This document shows positions 16,267-25,045 of a stretch of DNA of 36,212 nt, in pieces; position 1 is the stretch's first letter, and each line of letters begins with the position of its first letter. This DNA is from CAYJFG01 sp051881695 (GTDB lineage Bacteria > Bacillota > Clostridia > Oscillospirales > Acutalibacteraceae). Location: the NCBI GenBank assembly GCA_051881695.1, contig JBJEQJ010000026.1, positions 1 through 36,212 on the forward strand, written 5' to 3'. The notes beneath the pieces are model-generated. The model did not search any database, was not told the DNA's origin, and saw only the letters and a program-made list of their open reading frames with translations. Both the position numbers and the translations under genes were made by a program.

Positions 16267-17670
16267 ATGGCAGAAGAAAAATCAGTTGCCGCAAAGCTCA
16301 AGGAGGAGCTTTTTATAGACAAAAAAAGCGGCATAAGCACAATAAGCGAGGAGCAAATAAGCAAGGCAGACTGCTTTTGCGAGGACTACAAAGAATTTCT
16401 TAACAATGCAAAGACAGAGAGAGAGGCTGTTTTAACTGCGCAGAAAATTGCGGAAAATGCAGGCTTTGTAAAATTTGACGCAGAAAAAACCTATAAGCCC
16501 GGTGACAAAGTATACACCGTGAACAGAAATAAAAATATTCTGCTTGCAGTAATAGGAAAAAGCGGTTGTAAAAACGGCGTTAATCTTGCAATAGCTCATA
16601 TAGATTCTCCCCGCCTGGATTTAAAGCCTAATCCGCTTTATGAGGCAAACGATTTGGCGCTTTTTAAAACCCACTATTACGGAGGCATTAAAAAATACCA
16701 GTGGACGGCAATTCCGCTGGCTATGCACGGAGTAGTAATTTTGAAAAACGGAGAAAAAATTACAGTTTCAATAGGCGAAGACGAAAAGGACGCCTGCTTC
16801 TGTGTTACCGACCTGCTCCCGCATCTATCGCAGGAGCAAAACGCAAAGACGCTTGCAAAAAGCTTTACCGGTGAGGATTTGAATATACTTGTAGGCAGCA
16901 GACCGTTTAAGGACGATAAGGAGTCCGAGCTTGTTAAGCTTAATATTATGAGTATTTTAAATAAGCAGTACGGAATAAAAGAGTCTGACTTTCTTTCTGC
17001 CGAGCTTGAGTTTGTGCCTGCTTTCAAAGCTCGCGATTTAGGCTTTGACAGAAGTATGATCGGCAGCTACGGCCACGATGACCGTGTATGTGCATATCCT
17101 GCGCTTATGGCGGCGGTTAATTGCGAAGCACCTGAAAAAACCTGCATAACCGTTTTGGTTGATAAGGAAGAAACCGGCAGCGACGGCAACACAGGTATGC
17201 AAAGCGACTTTATGAAATACTTTATTTTTGACCTTGCAAAGCAGGAAAACGAAGAGGGCTACAGAGTGCTTTCAAAGAGCAGATGTCTGTCAGCAGATGT
17301 AAACGCTGCATTTGACCCTACTTATCCCGGCGTTTTTGAAGCGAACAACAGCAGTTATATTAACAACGGCGTTGTAATAACAAAATATACCGGTCACGGC
17401 GGAAAGTACGACACTTCCGACGCTTCCGCAGAGTTTATGGCAGAAATAAGAAATATGCTTGACACAAACAGCGTTTTGTGGCAGACAGGCGAGCTTGGCA
17501 AGGTTGACCAGGGCGGCGGCGGAACAATAGCAAAGTACGTTGCAAATCTTAACGTAGACGTTGTTGACCTGGGAGTGCCCGTTTTATCAATGCATGCACC
17601 CTTTGAGGTTGTGTCCAAGCTTGATGTATATATGGCATATCTTGCTTTTCATTCATTTTTCTCCGAATAA
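16267..17670 (+). CDS. M18 family aminopeptidase
   Basis: 467 residues, cytoplasmic. M18 enzymes are di-zinc aminopeptidases, often preferring acidic N-terminal residues, that form large tetrahedral shells. Metal-site motifs are visible: His111 in IAHIDSPRLDL, Asp271 in YGHDDRVCAYPAL, the Glu pair in VDKEETGSDGNTG, an Asp in SADVNAAFDP, and His in YTGHGGKYDTS. The frame is open 20 codons further upstream, but MAEEKSVAAKL at 16267 has AGAAAGGAAG just before it and starts the family region. It seems to be a single gene, preceded by an imperfect inverted repeat. The role is probably recycling of peptides in the cell. Confidence 0.93.
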   Translation: MAEEKSVAAKLKEELFIDKKSGISTISEEQISKADCFCEDYKEFLNNAKTEREAVLTAQKIAENAGFVKFDAEKTYKPGDKVYTVNRNKNILLAVIGKSGCKNGVNLAIAHIDSPRLDLKPNPLYEANDLALFKTHYYGGIKKYQWTAIPLAMHGVVILKNGEKITVSIGEDEKDACFCVTDLLPHLSQEQNAKTLAKSFTGEDLNILVGSRPFKDDKESELVKLNIMSILNKQYGIKESDFLSAELEFVPAFKARDLGFDRSMIGSYGHDDRVCAYPALMAAVNCEAPEKTCITVLVDKEETGSDGNTGMQSDFMKYFIFDLAKQENEEGYRVLSKSRCLSADVNAAFDPTYPGVFEANNSSYINNGVVITKYTGHGGKYDTSDASAEFMAEIRNMLDTNSVLWQTGELGKVDQGGGGTIAKYVANLNVDVVDLGVPVLSMHAPFEVVSKLDVYMAYLAFHSFFSE

Positions 17671-17745
17671 TTTTTGCACTACTTCGTTATCGGGGCTTGG
17701 CGTATACAAATACAGCCGTTGCCCCTCTGCCTCGTCCTGCAAGAA
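17671..17745. repeat. imperfect palindromic intergenic repeat
   Basis: The ends TTTTTGCA...AC and the reverse complement of the right end TTCTTGCAGGAC are alike, GGGGC (17692-17696) pairs with GCCCC (17721-17725), and GGCGTAT pairs with ATACAGCC at the tip. Together they make a long interrupted hairpin. The rest of the 17671-17836 gap is AT-rich, without a strong promoter. A possible relative starts at about 36150. Confidence 0.4.
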
Positions 17746-17836
17746 TTATTAATAATTATATGCGGTACTTTGTATGCATTGTATGGTTGTAAAACTGTTT
17801 TTTTAAAAGGAAAATAAAGAGAAGGAGAGATTTAAT

Positions 17837-19987
17837 ATGAAAAAAGCTTTAGCGGCTGTTTTATCGGCAGTTATTCTTGTAAGCGGTGCAGTAATATCTC
17901 CTGCGGCAATATCAAGAGAGAATACTCTGCAAGAAGGGACAGAACAGCTTTTTATAAACGAACTTGAAATGTACGGGCTTTCACAGCAGGAAGCGGCAAG
18001 CGAGCCGACACAGCCTGTGACTGCGCCTGAAACAGAGCAGACAAATCCAACCGAGCCGACGCAGCCGACAACGGTAAAGCTGAATACAAACAGTATTTTG
18101 TGGCAGGTTGGCAAGAAGGGATATTTTCGTCCTGTTGTTTCAAATGGTGCGGCAGTAAAATACGAAAGCTCAAATCCGTCGGTTGCTTCAGTTGATAAAA
18201 ACGGATATTTAAAAGCGCTGAAAAAGGGAAGCACAACGATTAAATGCTCTGCCCTTGACGGAAGCGCCGCATATGATTTATGCAGCGTTACTGTTTATGA
18301 GCCTGTAAAATCACTTGTGCTTAATACTCATTCTTTAAATTGGAAAGCAGGCAGACAGGCAAGCTTTAAGCCGACGCTTACACCTGCCGATACGCCAAAG
18401 AAGCTGATTACCTATTCAAGCTCAAACAAAACGGTTGCAACAGTTGACAATAACGGAAAAATTACGGCTGTGGGAACAGGCAGTGCCGTTATAACCTGCA
18501 AGGTGAAGGGTACAAAATTACAGGATACCTGCAAAATTACCGTTACGGAAACAGTAAAAAGCTTTAAGCTGAACACATATAAAATTAATTGGACAGTAGG
18601 CAGACAGGGCACGTTTAAGCCGACGGCAAATGTTAAGACGGCAAATAACGAATACATTTGGAAATCCGACAATACTGCTGTAGCAAAGGTTGACCAAAAC
18701 GGAAAACTTACGGCAGTGGGCGTTGGAAGTACAGTAATTACCTGTACGTCAAAATATAATGCCGGTCTTGTGAAAAAATGCTCGGTAACTGTTAAGGCGG
18801 CGCCGAAAAAGGTTGAAAGCATAACGCTTAACACATATTCGATTAACTGGAAACCGGGCAGAACAGGAAAATTCAAGGCGACGGTAGCTCCGTCTGACGC
18901 CGACAATACGGCGGTAGGCTGGAAATCCTCGGACTCAAAGGTCGCAAAGGTTGACCAAAACGGTAAGCTTACGACAATGGGCGCAGGCAGTGCGGTAATC
19001 ACCTGCTATGCAAAGGACGGAAGCGGTGCAGAGGCACAGTGCAGGGTTACCGTTACAAACTATACAAACAGAATAGTCGATTATTCAAAAGCGTATACAA
19101 CATCAAGGGTAATAAGCGACTGCAAGGAGCTTGCAAAGAGATACCCCGATTTAATAAAAGCATATTCTATCGGCAAAAGCACCAAGGGAAAAACAATACC
19201 TATGCTTACCTTGGGAACAGGAAGCCAAAAGGCTCTTGCGGCGGCAGGCATACATTCAAGGGAAAATCTTTCAATTTCCTTTACTATGACCTGTGTTGAG
19301 GAATATGCAAAGGCATATTACACACAGTCCGGCAAATACGGCGAATATGATATGAGAGATTTACTTTCAAAGTACACTCTTTATGTTGTGCCTGTAATTA
19401 ACCCGGACGGACTTGATATTTTTACAAATAACGAAAATGTGCTGTATAGTTATCCTAACCTGAACAGTCAGAGAGCAGAATTCAAGTCAAATGCAAACGG
19501 CGTAAATCTGAACAGAAATTTCCCGTGTGCATGGAGCAAAATAACAAACGGCGGAATTTCTACAAGAACAACAACAGACCAGAAGTATAAGGGACCGTCA
19601 GCCGGAAGTGAGCAGGAAACAAAGATAATGATGGCTCTTTGCAGAAAGTATAACTTCAACTGGATGTTCTCTATGCATTTAAGAGGAAACGTAGTTTATT
19701 GGCGTGATACCTTGTCCGGTACGGTTCCGGGTGATTATGCGCTTGCAAGCAAGCTTCAGAATAAGTGCGGATATTCCCTTATGCCTACATCAACCGATGA
19801 TAATGATTATGGCGGAGGCTTTGAAAACTGGTTCAGACAGGAATTTAACAGACCCGGCTTCTGCGTTGAGCTTGTGTCGTCAAATGTACCGTCCCCGACG
19901 GATATTAATTCATATAACAGAAGCTTTAAATATGCCACAAATTGGAACAAAACACGCTTTACCTTTATTCAGGGTATGTTAAGATGA
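17837..19987 (+). CDS. secreted zinc carboxypeptidase (M14) with four bacterial Ig-like domains
   Basis: 716 residues. A signal peptide (MKKALAAVLSAVILVSGAV) is followed by a Pro/Thr/Glu linker (TEPTQPTT). Four Ig-like group 2 (BIG2) repeats begin at about residues 78, 156, 240 and 325, each opening with a LNTxSINWxxGR motif and containing VAxVDxNGK. The M14 domain follows from about 411 to the end. Zinc ligands are His473 and Glu476 (IHSREN) and His614 (SMHLRGN); Glu678 in FCVELV is the catalytic base; LNRNFP gives the substrate-binding Asn-Arg. M14 enzymes of this type trim C-terminal residues or cut peptidoglycan peptides (gamma-D-Glu-DAP type). The protein carries no obvious C-terminal anchor. 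AAGGAGAG precedes the start. A terminator follows directly. Confidence 0.92.
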   Translation: MKKALAAVLSAVILVSGAVISPAAISRENTLQEGTEQLFINELEMYGLSQQEAASEPTQPVTAPETEQTNPTEPTQPTTVKLNTNSILWQVGKKGYFRPVVSNGAAVKYESSNPSVASVDKNGYLKALKKGSTTIKCSALDGSAAYDLCSVTVYEPVKSLVLNTHSLNWKAGRQASFKPTLTPADTPKKLITYSSSNKTVATVDNNGKITAVGTGSAVITCKVKGTKLQDTCKITVTETVKSFKLNTYKINWTVGRQGTFKPTANVKTANNEYIWKSDNTAVAKVDQNGKLTAVGVGSTVITCTSKYNAGLVKKCSVTVKAAPKKVESITLNTYSINWKPGRTGKFKATVAPSDADNTAVGWKSSDSKVAKVDQNGKLTTMGAGSAVITCYAKDGSGAEAQCRVTVTNYTNRIVDYSKAYTTSRVISDCKELAKRYPDLIKAYSIGKSTKGKTIPMLTLGTGSQKALAAAGIHSRENLSISFTMTCVEEYAKAYYTQSGKYGEYDMRDLLSKYTLYVVPVINPDGLDIFTNNENVLYSYPNLNSQRAEFKSNANGVNLNRNFPCAWSKITNGGISTRTTTDQKYKGPSAGSEQETKIMMALCRKYNFNWMFSMHLRGNVVYWRDTLSGTVPGDYALASKLQNKCGYSLMPTSTDDNDYGGGFENWFRQEFNRPGFCVELVSSNVPSPTDINSYNRSFKYATNWNKTRFTFIQGMLR

Positions 19988-20014
19988 TTACAATGTAATA
20001 ATATACGCACATTA

Positions 20015-20045
20015 AGGGCGGTCGGTTTCGACCGCCCTGTTTTAT
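20015..20045 (+). terminator. terminator after the M14 carboxypeptidase gene
   Basis: AGGGCGGTCG (20015-20024) and CGACCGCCCT (20029-20038) form a perfect 10-bp stem with a GTTT loop, followed by GTTTTAT. Confidence 0.9.
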
Positions 20046-20129
20046 GTAATTATAATCATTTTCAAAAAGCTGTAACAATAAGCCGTATTCTCCATAAAAT
20101 GTTAGTAAAGCTGATAAGGAGGAATTTAT

Positions 20130-20945
20130 ATGGCAGACCAAACATATCCGGACGGCACATTTGAGCACGGCGGAGAGAAAGAGGCAGTTTGTATAGACGC
20201 ATTTCGAGTATATGACAGCTGCGGCGACAAGGATTGCCTTGAAGATTTAAAGGTAATGTTCTGCGAGAGCGCCCAGTGTATAATTGACAGAGCGAGCAAT
20301 GTAAGAATAAGAGATGTTGACGTAATCTGCGTTTATATCGATCTGGAGCCTGTACCGTTTCACAAGGGCTTTTATTCGGTAGATATGACATTCTATTTTG
20401 AGGTTGAGCTTGATGTATTTACTGCACCTGCAGCAATGCCGCTTTGCGTAAAGGGACTTTCAATATACAACAAAAAGGTTATTCTTTACGGCAGCGAGGG
20501 TAATGTAAAGATATTCAGCTCAGATTTCAGACTGGATGACCCGGATATTCCAAACGCCCCTGCAAAAAATCTGCCAAAGGCAAGCGTGCAGGTTGCAAAG
20601 CCGATAGGACTTTCTGCTAAGCTGTGCCGCCGCAGAGAACCGTGTGTTCCTTGCTGCAGAATACCCGGTACAATATGCGAACGCTTCGGCGGAGCTTTAC
20701 CGTGCGACAAGGGCGAAAAGGATGTATTTGTAACTATAGGTATTTTTACCATTGTTCAGATAGAAAGAAATGTTCAGATGCTCGTCCCGACGTACGATTT
20801 CTGTGTGCCTGAAAAGGAATGTAAAACCTCTTCGGACAGTCCGTGCGAAATGTTCAGCCGGTTAGACTTCCCGACGGATGAGTTTTTTCCGCCGAGGGTA
20901 ACGGATATAAATGACGATTGCGGATGCTGTAAGCCCAAAGGATAA
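20130..20945 (+). CDS. conserved Cys-rich clostridial protein of unknown function
   Basis: 271 residues, no signal peptide or membrane segment. It resembles a conserved but uncharacterised family of clostridial proteins as I remember them, marked by CIDAFRVYDSCGDKDCLEDL, by the DLEPVPFHKGFYSVDMTFYF region, and by KVILYGSEGNVKIFSS. A second half has the similar VFVTIGIFTIVQIERNVQML and PTYDFCVPEKEC. About 18 Cys occur, in clusters such as CVPCC and the terminal CGCC, suggesting disulfide links or metal binding, as in spore coat or surface-assembled proteins; that role is inference. A good AAGGAGG precedes the start. It stands alone, between a terminator and a terminator shared with hflX. Confidence 0.75.
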   Translation: MADQTYPDGTFEHGGEKEAVCIDAFRVYDSCGDKDCLEDLKVMFCESAQCIIDRASNVRIRDVDVICVYIDLEPVPFHKGFYSVDMTFYFEVELDVFTAPAAMPLCVKGLSIYNKKVILYGSEGNVKIFSSDFRLDDPDIPNAPAKNLPKASVQVAKPIGLSAKLCRRREPCVPCCRIPGTICERFGGALPCDKGEKDVFVTIGIFTIVQIERNVQMLVPTYDFCVPEKECKTSSDSPCEMFSRLDFPTDEFFPPRVTDINDDCGCCKPKG

Positions 20946-20981
20946 GGCTTAAACAGCAGTAAAATTAAGCGTACGTTAAAA

Positions 20982-21011
20982 GGACTGCGGCATCTTTTAG
21001 TGCCGCAGTCC
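20982..21011. terminator. bidirectional terminator between Cys-rich gene and hflX
   Basis: GGACTGCGGCA (20982-20992) pairs perfectly with TGCCGCAGTCC (21001-21011) around an 8-base loop, between convergent genes. Confidence 0.88.
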
Positions 21012-21019
21012 CTTACAAT

Positions 21020-22270
21020 TTATTCAATTACATATTCCCTTGCAGAGGAGTATGTCTGAGCGTCAATAAGCGCCGTAACAAGAGTTCCGTTTTCGGTGAA
21101 TTCCTCGGAAATAAGCGTTCCGTTTTTTCGTATATGCGCTACAAGTCCGCTTTTATCAAACGGGACAAGCAGTGTTACACGTTTTATTTTTACCGGAAGA
21201 TTATCATCAATCGCTTTAAGCAGAGCGTCAATGTTTTTTCCGCTTTTTGCGCTTATCCTTACAGAGTTCCCTATAATCGGCATATTCTCCGCTTCATTTA
21301 ACAAATCACATTTGTTAAGCACAGGGATAATGGGGCTGTCCTTTCTGCCCAGACTTTCCAAAAGCTCAGCTGTTACCTGTAAATGAACCTGAGCCTCACT
21401 GCTTGAGGCGTCGCACACATTTAAAATAATGTCTGCCTGTGCCGCCTCCTCCAAAGTGGACTTAAAGGCGTTCACAAGGTGGTGGGGCAGTCGGCGCACA
21501 AGTCCTACGGTGTCTGTCAGCATAACGGTAACTCCGCTTGGCAGCTTAAGCGCACGTGAGGTGGGGTCAAGCGTAGCAAAAAGCTTGTTCTGCGCCAAAA
21601 CCCCTGCGTCGGTTAAGTAATTCATAAGAGTTGACTTTCCGGCGTTTGTATAGCCCACAATAGCAACAGATATTACACCGTCCTTTTCACGGCGTTTTTT
21701 TATTTGCCCACGGTGTTTTTCAACATCGGACAGCTGCTCCTTTATAGTTTCCATTCTGCGCCTAATATGACGCTTGTCTGTTTCAAGCTTTGTTTCGCCC
21801 GGTCCCCTTGTTCCTATTCCGCCGCCAAGACGGGACATCTCCACACCCTTACCGGTAAGGCGCGGAAGCATATACTGAAGCTGTGCAAGCTCAACCTGAA
21901 GCTTTCCCTCCTTGCTTCTTGCACGCTGTGCAAATATATCAAGGATAAGCATAGTGCGGTCAATTACTCTTACGTCTGTCTGCGCTTCAATATTTCTTAT
22001 CTGAGTAGGAGTAAGCTCACGGTCGAATATTATCAAGTCAATTTTATTTGCAGTGCAATATTCCGCTATCTCCTGCAAACGTCCGCTTCCCACGCAGGTT
22101 GTGGTGTCCGGCTTTTCCTTTTTCTGCATTATTGAAGCTACGGGTTCTGCTCCTGCGCTTTCCGTCAGCTCAAACAGCTCGTCAAGAGAGGCGTCTGCGT
22201 CATATTCGCCCGTGTCTACACTTACAAGCAGGGCGCGCTGTATTTTTTCTTCGTTTTCGTATAGTTCCAT
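21020..22270 (-). CDS. hflX: ribosome-associated GTPase HflX
   Basis: 416 residues, the normal length. HflX binds the large ribosomal subunit and splits stalled ribosomes, for example under heat or antibiotic stress. The N-terminal HflX domain contains GSGRLQEIAEYC and IFDRELTPTQIRN, and ends in the Gly-rich GGGIGTRGPGETKLETD. The G domain shows the P-loop GYTNAGKSTLMN, switch-region TLDPTSR, DTVGLV, and NKCD. AAAGGCAGG precedes the ATG. It is transcribed toward the Cys-rich gene and diverges from nadB. Antibiotic-resistance forms (HflXr) exist, but nothing here separates them. Confidence 0.96.
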   Translation of the reverse strand: MELYENEEKIQRALLVSVDTGEYDADASLDELFELTESAGAEPVASIMQKKEKPDTTTCVGSGRLQEIAEYCTANKIDLIIFDRELTPTQIRNIEAQTDVRVIDRTMLILDIFAQRARSKEGKLQVELAQLQYMLPRLTGKGVEMSRLGGGIGTRGPGETKLETDKRHIRRRMETIKEQLSDVEKHRGQIKKRREKDGVISVAIVGYTNAGKSTLMNYLTDAGVLAQNKLFATLDPTSRALKLPSGVTVMLTDTVGLVRRLPHHLVNAFKSTLEEAAQADIILNVCDASSSEAQVHLQVTAELLESLGRKDSPIIPVLNKCDLLNEAENMPIIGNSVRISAKSGKNIDALLKAIDDNLPVKIKRVTLLVPFDKSGLVAHIRKNGTLISEEFTENGTLVTALIDAQTYSSAREYVIE

Positions 22271-22335
22271 ATATTACCTGCCTTTCTGCGGCGTGTCATT
22301 TGTCTTTCGTAAAATTTTCTGAAAAATCTTCTCCG

Positions 22336-22347
22336 CCGATTAATCGG
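22336..22347. promoter_or_regulatory. perfect 12-bp palindrome between hflX and nadB
   Basis: CCGATTAATCGG reads the same on both strands and lies in the 247-base divergent region, 66 bases upstream of the hflX start. It may be an operator for hflX; no matching known site is recognised. Confidence 0.3.
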
Positions 22348-22430
22348 ATATTAGTATAAACTTTATCATATTGTCACTCTTCAGGTCAAGTGGCGTGTAA
22401 GGGCGAAATCTAAAAAAATGTTTAAATCCA

Positions 22431-22458
22431 TTGATTTATATACAATGTGTGGTAAAAT
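22431..22458 (+). promoter_or_regulatory. nadB-nadC promoter (extended -10)
   Basis: TTGATT (22431-22436) and TAAAAT (22453-22458) are 16 bases apart, with TG at 22450-22451 one base before the -10. It is the only good promoter reading toward nadB. Confidence 0.65.
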
Positions 22459-22517
22459 AAAAGATGAAAAATTTTCAGTTGATAAGGAAACACTTGCATA
22501 TCAGAGGGTTGAGCATA

Positions 22518-23990
22518 ATGAAAAAACAGTATGACGTAATTATTATAGGTACGGGGGCGGCAGGATTATACGCCGCTTTGCAATTTCCAAAGGAGATAAG
22601 CGTGCTTCTGCTTTCAAAAAGGGAGCTTCCGCTTTCAAACAGCTCGCTTGCACAGGGCGGCGTTGCGGCGGTGCTTGACCAAAGCCACGATAATTTCAAG
22701 CTGCACATAGCAGATACTTTGATTGCGGGAAAATACAAAAACAATCTTGCGGCAATAGAGGTGCTTGTAACAGAGGGTCCTAAGGACGTTTTAAAGCTTA
22801 AGGAGTTGGGCGTTGACTTTGACGAGGACGAGCACGGACATTTGCTTATGACGCTGGAGGCAGGACATTCCCGCCACAGAATTGTGCATCATAAGGACTC
22901 AACCGGCAAGGAAATTACAGACACCTTAATTGACGCCGTAAAAGAAAGAGGCGGCGCAGATATTGTAGAAAATGCAATGGTGGTTGCGCTTGACAAAGCA
23001 GAAAACGGCTTTTACGCTTCAGTTTTAAAAGACGGAGAAATTAAAGCCGTTGCAGCGTCCTACTGTATACTTGCAACAGGCGGCATAGGCAGAGTTTACG
23101 AATACACAACAAACTCGGCTATAGCAACGGGTGACGGCATTACGCTTGCATATGAGCTGGGAGCAAAAATAAAGCATTTAAGCAGAGTACAGTTCCATCC
23201 GACTGCATTTGCCGCAGAAAAGGACAGAGAACGCTTTTTAATAAGCGAGGCCGTGCGCGGTGAGGGTGCAGTGCTTTTAAACTGCAACGGAGAACGCTTT
23301 GCGCATAAATATGATAAACGAGGCGAGCTTGCGCCGAGAGATGTTGTATCAAACGCAATAATACTTGAATCTAAGGCAACAGGCAGCGAAAGCTTTTATC
23401 TTGATATTACCCACAAGGACCCGGAATTTGTGAAAAACCGTTTTCCTATGATATACTCCCGCTGTCTTGAAGAGGGCATAGACATCACCAAGGACAGAAT
23501 ACCCGTATTCCCATGCCAGCATTACTTAATGGGCGGAATAGATGTTGATCTGCACGCGCGCACGTCTATAGACAGGCTGTACGCCGCAGGCGAGTGCTCG
23601 CACACAGGAGTACACGGAGCCAACCGCCTTGCAAGCAACTCTCTGCTTGAGGCGCTTGTGTTCTCACGCAGAGCAGCGACAGATATTAAAGAAAAAATTG
23701 CTAAAGGCGAGAACAGACCGATAGGGGAATGTAAAAAAACCTACAGCACAGACGGCAACACTCTTCCGCATGGTTTCAGAACACAGATAAGAAGGATAAT
23801 GCAGAATACGCATTTTGTAATACCGAATCCGGATGCGGTTGAAGAAAGCCTGAAAAAGACAAACGAGATTTTAAATCAGCTTAAAACAGGCGGATACGCA
23901 GTGACGGCAGATTTTACGGAGGCAAAAAGCCTTGCAACGGTGGCAAGCATTATTCTTACCGAGGTATCGCAAAAATCCCGCTTTTCTTAA
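22518..23990 (+). CDS. nadB: L-aspartate oxidase
   Basis: 490 residues. NadB is a flavoprotein that oxidises L-aspartate to iminoaspartate, the first step of de novo NAD synthesis. The FAD fold opens with VIIIGTGAAGLYAAL (Gly11, Gly13, Gly16). Family motifs are SSLAQGGVAAVL, GEGAVLLNCNGERFA, LAPRDVVSNAI, and HYLMGGIDVD followed by YAAGECSHTGVHGANRLASNSLLEAL. The distinction from fumarate reductase flavoproteins rests on these and on the nadC neighbour. The C-terminal helical region is shorter than in E. coli. The frame is open 18 codons upstream, but 22518 starts the family sequence with AGAGGG before it. It is followed by nadC after 79 bases; nadA is not in the window. Confidence 0.93.
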   Translation: MKKQYDVIIIGTGAAGLYAALQFPKEISVLLLSKRELPLSNSSLAQGGVAAVLDQSHDNFKLHIADTLIAGKYKNNLAAIEVLVTEGPKDVLKLKELGVDFDEDEHGHLLMTLEAGHSRHRIVHHKDSTGKEITDTLIDAVKERGGADIVENAMVVALDKAENGFYASVLKDGEIKAVAASYCILATGGIGRVYEYTTNSAIATGDGITLAYELGAKIKHLSRVQFHPTAFAAEKDRERFLISEAVRGEGAVLLNCNGERFAHKYDKRGELAPRDVVSNAIILESKATGSESFYLDITHKDPEFVKNRFPMIYSRCLEEGIDITKDRIPVFPCQHYLMGGIDVDLHARTSIDRLYAAGECSHTGVHGANRLASNSLLEALVFSRRAATDIKEKIAKGENRPIGECKKTYSTDGNTLPHGFRTQIRRIMQNTHFVIPNPDAVEESLKKTNEILNQLKTGGYAVTADFTEAKSLATVASIILTEVSQKSRFS

Positions 23991-24069
23991 AAACGGGAAG
24001 ACATACCAAAGAGTGCCGGGGGATTCTTTGTAAGAATGCAAATAAGTTTGAAAAGGAGCTTTATAAAAA

Positions 24070-24906
24070 ATGGTGAATCAGATTTATATAGACAAAATAA
24101 TAAAAACTGCGCTGCTTGAAGACATAAATTATATTGATACAACAACAGATTATTTAATACCTAAGGAGCAAAAGGGCAGTGCCGTGTTTTTGGCTAAGTC
24201 AGACGGAATACTGTGCGGTATTGATATTGCAATGAGAGTATTTGAAATTTTACAGCCCGGTTTTGAAGCAGAAATATATAAAAACGACGGCGATGTGCTG
24301 AAAAAGGGCGATATTATAGCAAAGGTAAGCGGCTTTACAAGAACGCTGTTAAAGGGAGAGAGAACTGCGCTTAATCTTTTGCAGCATTTAAGCGGTGTTG
24401 CAACTTCCACAAACAAATGTGTAAAGCTTGTTGAGGGCACAAAGGCGTCTATTGCAGATACCAGAAAAACTCTTCCGGGGCTTCGTCCGCTTCAAAAATA
24501 TGCCGTTACGGTAGGCGGAGGAAAAAACCACCGTTACAATCTTTCGGATGCCGCAATGCTTAAAGATAACCACATTGACGCAGGCGGCGGAATTAAAAAC
24601 GCAATTTCTGCTTTGCGTAAAAAGCTGGGGCATATGGTAAAGGTAGAGGTTGAGGTGCGAAACCTTGATGAGCTGAATCAGGCGCTTGAAGCAGGTGCAG
24701 ACGTAATTATGCTTGACAATATGCCGCCAAAGCTTATGGCGCAGGCGGTAGAGATAACGGCAGGGCGTGCGCTGTTAGAAGCTTCCGGCGGAATTACAGA
24801 CGAAACAATTAAAGAGGTTGCACAAAGCGGAGTGGATATTATTTCCGTAGGTGCAATCACACATTCGGTTAAAGCGTTTGATATTTCTATGAAAATTTTA
24901 AAATAA
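24070..24906 (+). CDS. nadC: nicotinate-nucleotide pyrophosphorylase (quinolinate phosphoribosyltransferase)
   Basis: 278 residues, standard. NadC converts quinolinate and PRPP to nicotinate mononucleotide, the third step of de novo NAD synthesis. Visible motifs are ERTALNLLQHLSGVAT, ADTRKTLPGLRPLQKYAV, GGGKNHRYNLSDAAMLKDNHI and DVIMLDNM with ASGGI, which together line the active site. GGAG precedes the ATG by 11 bases. It shares a transcript with nadB and ends at a strong 16-bp stem terminator. Regulation by NAD (NiaR) is plausible for the operon, but no site is recognised. Confidence 0.97.
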   Translation: MVNQIYIDKIIKTALLEDINYIDTTTDYLIPKEQKGSAVFLAKSDGILCGIDIAMRVFEILQPGFEAEIYKNDGDVLKKGDIIAKVSGFTRTLLKGERTALNLLQHLSGVATSTNKCVKLVEGTKASIADTRKTLPGLRPLQKYAVTVGGGKNHRYNLSDAAMLKDNHIDAGGGIKNAISALRKKLGHMVKVEVEVRNLDELNQALEAGADVIMLDNMPPKLMAQAVEITAGRALLEASGGITDETIKEVAQSGVDIISVGAITHSVKAFDISMKILK

Positions 24907-24917
24907 AATACACAACA

Positions 24918-24959
24918 AAACGTCAAGGACTGCGGCGACAGCTGCAGTCCTTGACGTTT
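24918..24959. terminator. strong terminator after nadC
   Basis: AAACGTCAAGGACTGC (24918-24933) is the exact reverse complement of 24944-24959, and the stem continues inside with GGC/GCT around a GACA loop. A runs on the left and T runs on the right let it work in both directions. Confidence 0.9.
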
Positions 24960-25045
24960 GACCATAAAAACAATACCTTTAAAGAAGAGACAATGAAAAA
25001 ATGTCATATCAAAAATAAAATTAATTATCAGGGAAATTAAAAGGC

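Noticed and set aside
18412..19002. Antisense open frame opposite the Ig-like repeats
   Set aside because: Results from the repeated coding sequence on the other strand; no start signal.
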